64,000 bases of DNA from Pseudovibrio sp. Alg231-02 (GTDB taxonomy: Bacteria > Pseudomonadota > Alphaproteobacteria > Rhizobiales > Stappiaceae): NCBI RefSeq assembly GCF_900143565.1, contig NZ_FREX01000003.1, forward strand, positions 434,001 to 498,000, written 5' to 3'. Shown piece by piece: positions 19,371 to 27,550 of this stretch; the first letter of the stretch is position 1, and every line of letters begins with the position of its first letter. The translations under genes and the position numbers were made by a program. The notes under the pieces were generated by a model that made no database searches, was not told the origin of the DNA, and was given only the letters and a program-made list of their open reading frames with translations.

Positions 19371-19398
19371 AATATTGGGTATTGCAATCCCCAATATT
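19371..19398. promoter_or_regulatory. Inverted repeat, candidate operator
   Basis: AATATTGGG (19371-19379) and CCCAATATT (19390-19398) are exact complements in the divergent cupin/araC promoter region. A partial extra copy (CAATATCG) lies just to the left. Confidence 0.45.
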
Positions 19399-19481
19399 TA
19401 CACCAACTTATTCGTGGTGGGTGATTAAAAGACAATAGAATACCCCCTGTGCGCGTAATCCCAAAAGTTGTTGGAAAACCA

Positions 19482-20372
19482 ATGCAATTTGCAACCCAAC
19501 AGTGGTTAGAAGAATGGTTTGCCCCACTCGCTCAAAGCGAGGGTGTGAGTGCAACCAGACATGAATGTGTCGAAGTGATTCGCATGACAACGGCGACAAA
19601 GCCTCGCGCTGTTATGTATTCACCAAGCATTCGTATCGTTTTTCAGGGTCTGGTCAGAGGCCATTTGGGTAGTCAGAGTTTCCTCTATTCCCAGCAGAGC
19701 TATGCCGCGCTCGTCTCTCCGATCCCGCTTGAGATTGAGATTGTAGAAGCGTCTCCTGAGAAGCCTCTCTATGCGGTCAATTTGGCGATCGATATCAATG
19801 TCTTGGCAGAGCTGATGCTGCTTATCGAGCAAGAGCCTCTCGAGTTTGAGTATGGCGAAACGCTCGGTCGACCAGCGCATCTGTCTGAAGAGGCATTGTT
19901 TTCTGTTTGTCGCATGATGCAGACGCTAAATAGCGAAGAACAAACTAAAATTCTCGCTGATGGGTACTATCGCGAGTTTTTGTATCACGTGCTCAAGTCC
20001 GAGTACGGTGCAAGCTTGAGGGTGCTGTTCCAGAATAGTGAGAAGTCTCAAGGGATTGCGCGAGTTCTTCAAGTGTTGCACGAGGATTTCTCAACAAATC
20101 TCAGCGTAGACCAAATGGCGAAGATGGCATGTATGAGCATTTCTGCTTTCCATGCTGGCTTTAAAGGAGCTACCGGTCTTTCTCCGCTGCAGTACGTTAA
20201 GTCGATCCGCTTGCATAAGGCGCGGTCTATGATGCTGAGCCAGAACATGAGCGCCAGTCAGGCTGCTTATCGGGTTGGTTATGCAAGTCCGTCGCAGTTC
20301 AGCCGTGAGTTCAAGCGGTTCTTTGGCAGCTCTCCAACTCAGGAAGCAGCGAAGTTTCGTGTTTTAGCGTAA
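19482..20372 (+). CDS. AraC family transcriptional regulator
   Basis: A 296-residue regulator. The N-terminal half fits the AraC-type I arm domain (EVIRMTTATKPRAVMYSPS, QGLVRGHLG). The C-terminal 100 residues carry two helix-turn-helix motifs: NLSVDQMAKMACMSISAFHA, and AAYRVGYASPSQFSREFKRF with the family signature. Start ATG 19482 has GGAA close upstream; a GTG at 19449 is possible but lacks a ribosome site. It faces the cupin-like gene at 18873 across an inverted repeat, suggesting control of that gene and itself. A terminator follows. Confidence 0.9.
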   Translation: MQFATQQWLEEWFAPLAQSEGVSATRHECVEVIRMTTATKPRAVMYSPSIRIVFQGLVRGHLGSQSFLYSQQSYAALVSPIPLEIEIVEASPEKPLYAVNLAIDINVLAELMLLIEQEPLEFEYGETLGRPAHLSEEALFSVCRMMQTLNSEEQTKILADGYYREFLYHVLKSEYGASLRVLFQNSEKSQGIARVLQVLHEDFSTNLSVDQMAKMACMSISAFHAGFKGATGLSPLQYVKSIRLHKARSMMLSQNMSASQAAYRVGYASPSQFSREFKRFFGSSPTQEAAKFRVLA

Positions 20373-20401
20373 CGCATAATGTAATCGCTTATAGTTTTTT
20401 G

Positions 20402-20435
20402 ACACGCGCATTCCGAAAGGAGGGCGCGTGTTTTT
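20402..20435 (+). terminator. Terminator of the araC-type gene
   Basis: ACACGCGC (20402) pairs with GCGCGTGT (20424) and is followed by TTTT. Confidence 0.85.
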
Positions 20436-20545
20436 CATTGTGCGCTCTACGCAATTTTCCTAGAGTTGCCGCGCATCTGATGATTATCAAGAAAACTGGT
20501 GAAGCGCATACGGGATAGCTCAGTGCCTTGCCTTGGGGTTCGGGA

Positions 20546-21781
20546 ATGACAAAGGCAACGGGTACACAAACAGAGCTTAAGCTCTCGGCTGGTCGTACGG
20601 CTGTCATTGGCGCGTTGCTGGTGACGATTGGCCCGCTTTCCATGGCGCTTTATACGCCTGCTCTGCCGACTTTGGCGGAGGTGTTTGGGACAACGGCTGC
20701 TGTCGCCAAGCTTACACTGACCGTTTATTTTGCAGGCTTCACGCTGGCGCAGCTGTTGTGTGGGCCTCTTTCTGATGCGTTTGGGCGCCGTCCTGTCATT
20801 CTCGGGTTCTTCAGCTTGTATTTGCTCGGTAGCCTTTTGGCGTGGCTGGCGCCAAACATTGAAATGCTGCTGCTTGGCCGTCTGATACAAGGGATCGGTG
20901 CGTCCAGTGGTATCGCTGTGGCGCGCGCGATTGTGCGGGATCAATTTTCTGGTGAGGCTGGCGCGCGGATTATGAACTTGCTGGCCGTGATGCTGGGGAT
21001 CGGGCCTGCAATCTCTCCGACAATTGGTGCTTTAACGCTCAGCGCGTTTGGTTGGCAGGCGATCTTTATTTTGATGGTGATCTATGCCGGGTTCATCCTG
21101 CTGTTAACGCTTACCGTTTTGCCGGAAACGAATTCCCACCGAGATGTGAAGCTTATTCGTCCGAGGCAGATGGCGTCTTCCTATTGGACGCTGCTGAGGT
21201 CTTTTGAGTTCATGCAGCCCTCGCTGATCCTCGGGTTTACCATTGGCGTAATCTATACCCTCTCGACGGTCTTGCCGTTTGTTTTGATTGAGCGGCTTGG
21301 GTTGACGCCTTTGCAGTTCGGCATGGGGATGGTGCTTCAGTCAGGTTCGTTCTTTGCTGGTGGCGTAGCCACTCGGCTGCTTCTACGGCGGTTCAGCACA
21401 GAGGCGCTTCTTGGGCCGGCGCTGGTTTTGTGCGGCTTGGGTGGATTGGCGTTGTTTACAGTCACGCAGCTTGAATACCTGAGCTTTTTGAGCATCATGA
21501 TCCCGATTGGTGTGTTTGCTTTTGGCGCTTCAATGGCCCTGCCAGCTCTCTCTATGCGCGGAATGGAGCCGTTTCCCAAGATTGCAGGGGCTGCTTCTGC
21601 TTTGATGGGCTTTATGCAGATGGCGGGTGGTTTTCTGGGAAGTCTGGTTACCGCGATTGTTGTGCCTGATCCTGTGACTGCTCTGGGCGTTGTGATGCCA
21701 GGCATGGCCTTTCTCGCGCTGTTCCTGTTTGTGTTGCCGGTAAAAAAACGAGACGTGGAAGAACAGTCTGTCAGTCCTTAA
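20546..21781 (+). CDS. MFS transporter, Bcr/CflA drug exporter family
   Basis: A 411-residue inner-membrane protein with about twelve hydrophobic segments. The Bcr/CflA pattern is visible: MALYTPALPTLAEVF in segment 1, the MFS loop GPLSDAFGRRPVIL after segment 2, and RLIQGIGASSGIAVARAIVRD, cited as RLIQGIGASSGIAVARAI, in segment 4. Such proteins export drugs or small metabolites by proton antiport; the substrate is unknown here. ATG 20546 is preceded by GGGG seven bases upstream, better than TTG 20528. It stands alone. Confidence 0.92.
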   Translation: MTKATGTQTELKLSAGRTAVIGALLVTIGPLSMALYTPALPTLAEVFGTTAAVAKLTLTVYFAGFTLAQLLCGPLSDAFGRRPVILGFFSLYLLGSLLAWLAPNIEMLLLGRLIQGIGASSGIAVARAIVRDQFSGEAGARIMNLLAVMLGIGPAISPTIGALTLSAFGWQAIFILMVIYAGFILLLTLTVLPETNSHRDVKLIRPRQMASSYWTLLRSFEFMQPSLILGFTIGVIYTLSTVLPFVLIERLGLTPLQFGMGMVLQSGSFFAGGVATRLLLRRFSTEALLGPALVLCGLGGLALFTVTQLEYLSFLSIMIPIGVFAFGASMALPALSMRGMEPFPKIAGAASALMGFMQMAGGFLGSLVTAIVVPDPVTALGVVMPGMAFLALFLFVLPVKKRDVEEQSVSP

Positions 21782-21914
21782 AAGCACGCTGATTTGATCA
21801 CCATGCAGTAAATATCGGCCATATCTTGTAGCAGGTAGAAAAGGTCTTTTGATTTTTGCTGGAAACAAAGGCGATGGGAGGCTATGAGGGGCCAGAAATT
21901 GGGAGGGAACCCTT

Positions 21915-22736
21915 ATGGCAGAGTTTGATCATGGATTGCTGGAAAGCTCTCAGCGTCCGCTCGTCATGGGCATATTGAATGTAACTCCAGACAGCTTTTC
22001 TGATGGCGGGCAGTTTGATGCGCCAGCAGTGGCGTTGGCGCATGCAAATGAAATGATCGCTGAAGGTGCTGACATCATTGATGTTGGTGGTGAGAGCACG
22101 CGGCCCGGAGCGACGGTTGTTCAGGAACAGGATGAGCTGGAGCGTGTTCTGCCGGTTCTTGAGCTGATCAAAGAACTGCCGGTGCTGATTTCCATTGATA
22201 CCTATAAGGCGAGAGTTGCTGCTGAGGCTTGCAAGGCCGGTGCGCATATCGTGAATGACGTTTGGGGTCTGCAGAAAGACCCTGAGATGGCTGATGCTGT
22301 GGCAGATGCTGGTGTGCCGGTGATTATGATGCATAACCGCACAGAGGTGGATGAGCAGCTGGATATCATGAGTGATATCGACCGCTTTTTTGAGAGATCC
22401 CTCAAGCTGGCCTCTGATGCGGGCATTGCCGAAGAACATCAGATTCTTGATCCCGGTTTTGGGTTTGGCAAAACTCTTCAGCAGAACTATCAGATCCTGA
22501 GCCGGCTCTCAGAACTTCGGAAATTCGGCCGTCCTGTCCTAGCGGGAGCTTCTCGCAAGCGGATGGTTGGATATGTGTTGAATAATGAAGCGCCAGAGCG
22601 TATGGCTGGGTCGCTTGCAGTACATACGCTGGCTCTGCAAAACGGAGCACAGATCCTGCGAGTTCATGATGTGAAACCGCACGTGGATGCAGTACGGATC
22701 TTCCAGGCGATGAAGGAACTAGGCAGCAGCCAATAA
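21915..22736 (+). CDS. folP: Dihydropteroate synthase
   Basis: A 273-residue TIM-barrel enzyme that condenses para-aminobenzoate with hydroxymethyl-dihydropterin diphosphate in folate synthesis; the sulfonamide target. Motifs are MGILNVTPDSFSDGG (residues 18-32), DIIDVGGESTRPGA, DPGFGFGKT and the conserved ASRKR. GGGAGG lies upstream of the ATG. Its stop shares one base with the folK start (TAATG), so the two genes are translationally coupled. A folB gene, often found between them, is absent. Confidence 0.97.
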   Translation: MAEFDHGLLESSQRPLVMGILNVTPDSFSDGGQFDAPAVALAHANEMIAEGADIIDVGGESTRPGATVVQEQDELERVLPVLELIKELPVLISIDTYKARVAAEACKAGAHIVNDVWGLQKDPEMADAVADAGVPVIMMHNRTEVDEQLDIMSDIDRFFERSLKLASDAGIAEEHQILDPGFGFGKTLQQNYQILSRLSELRKFGRPVLAGASRKRMVGYVLNNEAPERMAGSLAVHTLALQNGAQILRVHDVKPHVDAVRIFQAMKELGSSQ

Positions 22737-23227
22737 TGACACAAGAAAAAATTGTTGCAGCTCTAGGTTTGGGCTCAAATCTTGGCGATACAAAAGCGAA
22801 TATCGACGGTGCAGTGGCCGCATTGAATGCCGTCGACGGAATCTCAGTTTTGCAGAAATCATCTGATTATCGGACTCCGCCTTGGGGACCTGTGCCACAG
22901 GATGATTACCGCAATTGTTGCATTACCGTGGAGACGGTTCTTTCTCCGCGTGCGCTGTTGAATGCCGGTCTTGATGTTGAGAAGCAGCTGGGCCGTGTGC
23001 GTGATGTGCGCTGGGGGCCGCGGACGATTGATATTGATCTTCTGATCTATGATCATGCAAGCGTTGAAGAAGAGGGACTTCAAGTGCCTCATCCGCGCAT
23101 GGGCGAGCGTGCCTTTGTGCTTATTCCGCTTGCAGAGATCTGGCCAGAGGCGCCGCTATTGGACGGACGAACTGCAGCAGAAGCGTTGGAAACCTGCGGA
23201 GAGAAAGAAGGCATCTACAAGCTGTAG
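22736..23227 (+). CDS. folK: 2-amino-4-hydroxy-6-hydroxymethyldihydropteridine pyrophosphokinase
   Basis: A 163-residue enzyme that transfers pyrophosphate from ATP to 6-hydroxymethyl-dihydropterin, the step before folP. It has AALGLGSNLGDT at the N-terminus, the YRTPPWGP loop, and RWGPRTIDIDLLIYD. It overlaps the folP stop by one base. Its last codons and stop form one arm of the operon terminator hairpin. Confidence 0.97.
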   Translation: MTQEKIVAALGLGSNLGDTKANIDGAVAALNAVDGISVLQKSSDYRTPPWGPVPQDDYRNCCITVETVLSPRALLNAGLDVEKQLGRVRDVRWGPRTIDIDLLIYDHASVEEEGLQVPHPRMGERAFVLIPLAEIWPEAPLLDGRTAAEALETCGEKEGIYKL

Positions 23228-23240
23228 ATGCCTTGTCTTT
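23208..23240 (+). terminator. Terminator of folP-folK, overlapping the folK stop
   Basis: AAGGCATCTACA and TGTAGATGCCTT (12 perfect pairs, three-base loop) are followed by GTCTTTG. The folK stop codon (23225-23227) lies within the second arm. Confidence 0.7.
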
Positions 23241-23242
23241 GA

Positions 23243-23764
23243 TCAGGCCGTTTTCATTCTGGCGACAAGATTATCTTTCAGTACCAGTTGATGATACAGC
23301 GCTGCGATGACGTGCAGCGCAAATGATGCAAGCAAGATCGGGGCTGCATAGCCATGGATTGCGGCTGGCGGGATGGTGATGTTTTCTGGCCAGGCTTGCC
23401 AGTCTCCTGCCATTGCGAGTTCCATGAGGCCTGCAAACAGTGACATGCTCATGCCGGAGATGACCAGAGCCAGTGGCGCGAGGTAGAGGAGCAAGTGGAC
23501 CAGCTTGGATAAGCTGATCATGACGATGCCCCAATTGGGATCTGGTTTTGGACGTGCATGCTTGATCAACAGGACGATGCGATAGACGAGGAACAGGCCT
23601 GTCAGAGTGCCTAGCCCTGCATGTGCCATGAAGATATTGAGTTTTTCAGGCGAGATTGCGCTTCCTTCGAGAACTTTTCCCAAAATGAACACAGCAATGA
23701 TGGTGACGGCGAACAGCCAATGAAGGATGATTGTCGGGCGGCTATATTTTTGTGGTGATGACAT
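23243..23764 (-). CDS. Cytochrome b561 family protein
   Basis: A 173-residue di-heme membrane protein with four hydrophobic segments. The heme-ligand histidines are in ILHWLFAVTI (segment 1), MAHAGLGTLTGL (segment 2) and the C-terminal HVIAALYHQLVLKDN; PPAAIHGYAAP is also typical. Bacterial b561 proteins pass electrons between quinol and superoxide or periplasmic acceptors. It is divergent from a MarR regulator, with a palindrome between them, so redox- or antibiotic-responsive control is plausible. Confidence 0.92.
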   Translation of the reverse strand: MSSPQKYSRPTIILHWLFAVTIIAVFILGKVLEGSAISPEKLNIFMAHAGLGTLTGLFLVYRIVLLIKHARPKPDPNWGIVMISLSKLVHLLLYLAPLALVISGMSMSLFAGLMELAMAGDWQAWPENITIPPAAIHGYAAPILLASFALHVIAALYHQLVLKDNLVARMKTA

Positions 23765-23802
23765 TGGGCTTACCTTTGGCGATAGGAATGTAGTTATTTT
23801 AG

Positions 23803-23814
23803 TTTACATGTAAA
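23803..23814. promoter_or_regulatory. Perfect palindrome, candidate MarR operator
   Basis: TTTACATGTAAA is fully self-complementary and sits between the cytochrome b561 and marR-type genes, 39 bases before the former and 45 before the latter. The location and form fit a MarR dimer site. Confidence 0.55.
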
Positions 23815-23858
23815 TTAGATGTCAATAATATAATGAGATCAAAATATTCAGGAATTCG

Positions 23859-24305
23859 ATGACCGAGACCCCCTCATATCTGCCCTCTATGGGGCGACTG
23901 CTGAACACCTTGTCTGAAGCAGCTTGCAACCTGGCTGAGGACTACTTACGTCCGCACGATATTTCTTTGGCTCAGTGGGTCGTGCTTTCTGCGTTGTGGC
24001 GGCAAGATGGACTGAACGTCTCGGAGCTTTCGGAGTATTCAAGCAAGAAGACAGCTGCGCTTTCTCGCTTGCTGGACCGCATGGAGAGCAAGGGGCTGGT
24101 CAGCCGTAGTGCTGTTGAGGATGACAAGCGGTCGGTGAAAATCCATCTCACGGAGAAAGGGCAGGGACTGTCTCATCTGATTGATATGTACAAGCATGTG
24201 AATGGGATTTTGCTGTCAGATTTGACCGAAACTGAGAAGGAACAGTTGCTCCCAATGCTGGAGCGTATGCTCAAAAGCGTTCAGGTGAAATCCAGAAAGT
24301 CGTGA
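23859..24305 (+). CDS. MarR family transcriptional regulator
   Basis: A 148-residue winged-helix dimer-type repressor. The recognition region LNVSELSEYSSKKTAALSRL and the wing LVSRSAVEDDKRSVKIHLTE (with the conserved DxRS-like turn) fit the family. No cysteine suited to redox sensing is evident in the DNA-binding part. It is transcribed away from cytochrome b561, whose promoter it probably controls through the palindrome at 23803. The next gene, the metal ATPase, has its own MerR-type promoter. Confidence 0.92.
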   Translation: MTETPSYLPSMGRLLNTLSEAACNLAEDYLRPHDISLAQWVVLSALWRQDGLNVSELSEYSSKKTAALSRLLDRMESKGLVSRSAVEDDKRSVKIHLTEKGQGLSHLIDMYKHVNGILLSDLTETEKEQLLPMLERMLKSVQVKSRKS

Positions 24306-24386
24306 AATCTGAACCTGATGCTAGCGTTCTCTGTCAAAACAGCAGGGGCCTCCGAAAAGAAAATTCATAGAATTTGCATTTTGCTC

Positions 24387-24417
24387 TTGAAGCTATAGCG
24401 ACTAGAGGTCTTATCTT
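24387..24417 (+). promoter_or_regulatory. MerR-type promoter (19-base spacer) of the metal ATPase
   Basis: A -35 box TTGAAG (24387-24392) and a -10 box TATCTT (24412-24417) are separated by 19 bases holding an imperfect dyad, GCTATAG-CGA-CTAGAGG. The overlong spacer with a dyad is the hallmark of MerR-family activators; the dyad resembles CadR/PbrR sites. No merR-type gene is next to it. Confidence 0.7.
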
Positions 24418-24450
24418 CTCTTGCAATGAAGAAATTGCATGGAGCGGATC

Positions 24451-26910
24451 ATGTCCAACGCGGAAGATCGAGGCCAGAAACTCTCTCCGGAAGAGATCGA
24501 AGATCAAACCACGAAAAGCTGTTGTTCTAACAAAGCGGTGCAGCCTCAGGATACTGAGGGTTCCTGCTGCTCTGGTGACAGTGCTGTTCAAGAGAACGAG
24601 ACCTCTTGCTGCTCCTCCGATCATGATAGCTCTGAAGATGATTGCTGCAGTTCTGCTAGAGAGCATGAGCATACGCATATACATGCTCATACAGGTTGCG
24701 GGTGTTCCAGCCAGAGTGAAGCGGCTATTCCAGATGTAACCAATTGGAAGGGCGCACGTTCTTTCCGGGTTGAGGGGCTGTGCTGCGCGGAAGAGATGGG
24801 AATTCTTCGCCGTGTTGTTGGGCCTGTTGTTGGTGATCCTGAATACCTTGCGTTTGATGTTTTGAACGGCAAGATGATCGTCTCTCCTGTTGCTCGCGAC
24901 GTCGCTGATGAGAAGATCATCAAGGCGGTTGATACGACAGGCATGAAGGCGGCTTTGTTCATTGAACAAGAAGCAGCGGATGCCCGCGCGAAGCAGCATC
25001 GGCGTCTTGGTACATTTACAGTTGCCAGTGGCTTGTTCTGGGCAATTGCGCTTGTTGTTCAGGCGGTTTTGTTTTTCTCCAGCACCAACTCTACGGATGT
25101 GTTTAGTGTTTTCCAGTCCGTGCCGTCCGGGCCGGTAGAGGTTCTGTATATGCTCGCCATCGTCGCAGGATTGCGGTTGGTGGCGCCTAAGGGATGGTAT
25201 GCGCTCAAGACGTTGCGGCCTGATATGAACCTGCTGATGCTGGTTGCTGTCGCTGGTGCTATCGGCATTGGAGAGTGGTTTGAAGGTGCGACGGTTGCCT
25301 TCCTGTTTTCTCTCTCGCTTTATCTGGAAAGCTGGAGTGTTGGGCGGGCGCGTAAAGCTGTTGCAGCGCTTATGGATATTGCCCCAACCGTTGTTCGCTT
25401 GCTCAAGCCTAACGGAAGTGAAGAAGACGTTCCTGCCAACAGTGTGAAGCCTGGCGCGACTTTTGTTGTTCGCGGTGGAGACCGTATTCCGCTTGATGGC
25501 GTCGTGCGCAAAGGTGTTGGCAGTGTTGATCAAGCTCCTATCACCGGTGAAAGTGTGCCGGTGATGAAAGAGGCAGGTGATGATGTTTATGCTGGTACCA
25601 TCAACGGGGAAGGCAGCTTTGAAGTAGAAGCAACCAAGGGTGCTGATGACACCATGCTTGCCCGCATCATCCGTATGGTGAGCGAGGCACAGGCCCGGCG
25701 TGCTGCAGCAGAGCAGTGGGTCGAGAAGTTTGCCCGCGTTTACACGCCTGCGGTGATGGTTCTTGCGATTTTGCTCGCTACGATTCCACCTCTGCTGTTT
25801 GGTGCAGCCTGGATGGATTGGTTCTACCGTGCCCTTGTGCTGCTGGTTATTGCCTGCCCATGTGCGCTGGTTATCTCTACGCCCGTCTCCATCGTGGCTG
25901 GCTTGACCTCAGCAGCTCGCAATGGCGTGCTGATTAAGGGCGGTGTTTTCCTTGAATTGCCTGCGCGGTTGAAAGCTTTGGCCTTTGACAAGACTGGCAC
26001 CATAACAAACGGTCTGCCGACTGTGACTGATGTTTATCCGTTGTCTGGGCATAGCGTTGAGGAGCTTCTTACACGTGCTGCTTCTTTGGAAGCTCGAAGC
26101 TCTCACCCACTTGCAGAAGCTATCCTGACACGCGCTAAGGAAGATGGTGTTGAGTATCAGGCTGCTGAGAATGTTGAGCTGTTGCCGGGTCGTGGTCTTT
26201 CTGGCCAACGCAACGGTAAGAGCTACTGGTTGGGATCTCGTCGTTTCCTGAATGAAAAGGACTTCGAGATTGGTGAAGCCGATGCGAAGGCTCGTGAACT
26301 TGAAGCTGAAGGGAAGACTGTTGTTGCAGTTGGAACTGACGCGCATGTCTGCGGGTTGATTGCCCTGGCTGATACCGTTCGCGATACGGCAGAAGAGCTG
26401 GTCTCTCAACTGCATAAAGCTGGCGTTGAGAAGCTGGTTATGCTGACTGGTGATAATAAAGCGACGGCTGAACGTGTTGCATCCTCTGTCGGTATTGATG
26501 AGGTGCGTGCCGAATTGCTGCCGGAAGATAAGGTCGCAGCCGTTGAGCAGCTCTCTCATGAATATGAGACAGTTGCGATGATTGGTGATGGTGTGAATGA
26601 TGCGCCTGCCATGGCACGAGCCAGCTTTGGCATTGCGATGGGCGCGATTGGTTCTGATGCTGCTATTGAGACCGCTGATATCGCGTTGATGAAAGATGAT
26701 CTTTCCCGCTTGCCGTGGCTCATTCACCATTCCAAGCGGACGCTCCAGATTATTCATCAGAACATCGCATTTGCATTTATCGTGAAGGGTATTCTGGTGG
26801 TGCTGACCGCGATGGGCTTTGCCAGCCTCTGGGCCGCGATTCTGGGTGATGTGGGAGCCACGTTGATTGTGGTAACCAACGCTCTGCGGTTGCTAAAGGA
26901 CAAAGCGTAA
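24451..26910 (+). CDS. Heavy-metal-translocating P-type ATPase (Zn/Cd/Pb type)
   Basis: An 819-residue P1B ATPase. Residues 20-90 form an unusual leader with four Cys-Cys pairs (near 24, 39, 53 and 65), a His-rich run (EHTHIHAHT) and CGC. A ferredoxin-like metal domain follows, with GLCCAEEM near 109-116. Then come the actuator TGES, the metal site ACPCALVIS, the phosphorylation site FDKTGTITN, the nucleotide-domain SSHPLAEAI and the hinge MIGDGVNDAPA. CPC without copper-type features fits export of zinc, cadmium or lead. ATG 24451 has GGAG six bases upstream. A MerR-type promoter precedes it and a terminator follows at 27024. Confidence 0.93.
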   Translation: MSNAEDRGQKLSPEEIEDQTTKSCCSNKAVQPQDTEGSCCSGDSAVQENETSCCSSDHDSSEDDCCSSAREHEHTHIHAHTGCGCSSQSEAAIPDVTNWKGARSFRVEGLCCAEEMGILRRVVGPVVGDPEYLAFDVLNGKMIVSPVARDVADEKIIKAVDTTGMKAALFIEQEAADARAKQHRRLGTFTVASGLFWAIALVVQAVLFFSSTNSTDVFSVFQSVPSGPVEVLYMLAIVAGLRLVAPKGWYALKTLRPDMNLLMLVAVAGAIGIGEWFEGATVAFLFSLSLYLESWSVGRARKAVAALMDIAPTVVRLLKPNGSEEDVPANSVKPGATFVVRGGDRIPLDGVVRKGVGSVDQAPITGESVPVMKEAGDDVYAGTINGEGSFEVEATKGADDTMLARIIRMVSEAQARRAAAEQWVEKFARVYTPAVMVLAILLATIPPLLFGAAWMDWFYRALVLLVIACPCALVISTPVSIVAGLTSAARNGVLIKGGVFLELPARLKALAFDKTGTITNGLPTVTDVYPLSGHSVEELLTRAASLEARSSHPLAEAILTRAKEDGVEYQAAENVELLPGRGLSGQRNGKSYWLGSRRFLNEKDFEIGEADAKARELEAEGKTVVAVGTDAHVCGLIALADTVRDTAEELVSQLHKAGVEKLVMLTGDNKATAERVASSVGIDEVRAELLPEDKVAAVEQLSHEYETVAMIGDGVNDAPAMARASFGIAMGAIGSDAAIETADIALMKDDLSRLPWLIHHSKRTLQIIHQNIAFAFIVKGILVVLTAMGFASLWAAILGDVGATLIVVTNALRLLKDKA

Positions 26911-26912
26911 TC

Positions 26913-26958
26913 GCTAAAGCAGTTCGCATTTAAGCTGAATCACATGAACTGCTTTAGC
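26913..26958. repeat. Intergenic palindromic repeat, first part
   Basis: GCTAAAGCAGTTC (26913-26925) and GAACTGCTTTAGC (26946-26958) are exact complements around a 20-base loop, directly after the ATPase stop. Similar elements are common between genes in Hyphomicrobiales (from memory, not checked). Confidence 0.65.
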
Positions 26959-26968
26959 CTTTGTTTTT

Positions 26969-27013
26969 GCGTATCTTTATCCGAAAACCGGTTTCCACTT
27001 TTCGGAGATACGC
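26969..27013. repeat. Intergenic palindromic repeat, second part (copy 1)
   Basis: Nested inverted repeat: GCGTATC (26969) with GATACGC (27007), enclosing CCGAAAA (26981) with TTTTCGG (26999). A diverged copy with the same architecture lies at 31279-31321. Confidence 0.65.
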
Positions 27014-27023
27014 TGTAAAAGAA

Positions 27024-27051
27024 AAGCCGAGGTGGTTTGCCTCGGCTTTTT
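27024..27051. terminator. Bidirectional terminator (ATPase and TM2 gene)
   Basis: AAGCCGAGG and CCTCGGCTT form a nine-pair stem with T runs on both strands. It lies between the convergent ATPase and TM2-domain genes. Confidence 0.88.
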
Positions 27052-27056
27052 ATCTC

Positions 27057-27368
27057 TTATTTTATGTAGAGCGCAGTTTCATTTGCGATCTGAATGTTTT
27101 TGTTGCGCGCAGCACCCATAATCAGGAACCAATCGATCAACGTCCAGATGCCGAGTGCACCGAGTGTGATGAGTTTGAGGATTCCGAGGCCGATCTGACC
27201 GGTGTAGAAGCGGTCGATGCCAAAGCTGCCGAGGAACAGGCCAAGCACGAGCGCTACAACAGGGTTCTTTTCTCTGCCTGCAAACATCACATCAAAGTCA
27301 GACTGTTTTTCAGCTGGGATGTTATCTCTCAGTGCTTTCAACTGCATAAAGTAATTTGCTTTGTTCAT
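27057..27368 (-). CDS. TM2 domain-containing protein
   Basis: A 103-residue membrane protein. After a 35-residue soluble start, the TM2 domain has two hydrophobic segments: NPVVALVLGLFLGSFGIDRF, followed by FYTGQIGLGILKLITLG and WTLIDWFLI. The GxxGxDRFYxG pattern defines the family. Bacterial TM2 proteins have no established function. It stands alone, convergent with the metal ATPase and sharing its terminator. Confidence 0.88.
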   Translation of the reverse strand: MNKANYFMQLKALRDNIPAEKQSDFDVMFAGREKNPVVALVLGLFLGSFGIDRFYTGQIGLGILKLITLGALGIWTLIDWFLIMGAARNKNIQIANETALYIK

Positions 27369-27550
27369 AATTCACCTTTCAATTGCACAGATGTGCGGGT
27401 GCAAATTCTTGATCGAAGAAGTAGCTCTTATATCTTTTGAATTGCAATCTGCAAGGTTTATATCGGTATCTTTTCGTCTGTTAAATTACTTAGTTGTTAG
27501 AGGCGGTTGGAAACTGGAGGTTTCGTCATTTGAGAGGTGAAATGACTGCC

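Noticed and set aside
24334-25533. Long minus-strand open frame opposite the metal ATPase
   Set aside because: It is antisense to a clear P-type ATPase gene, with an Arg/Asn/His-rich composition and no family likeness.
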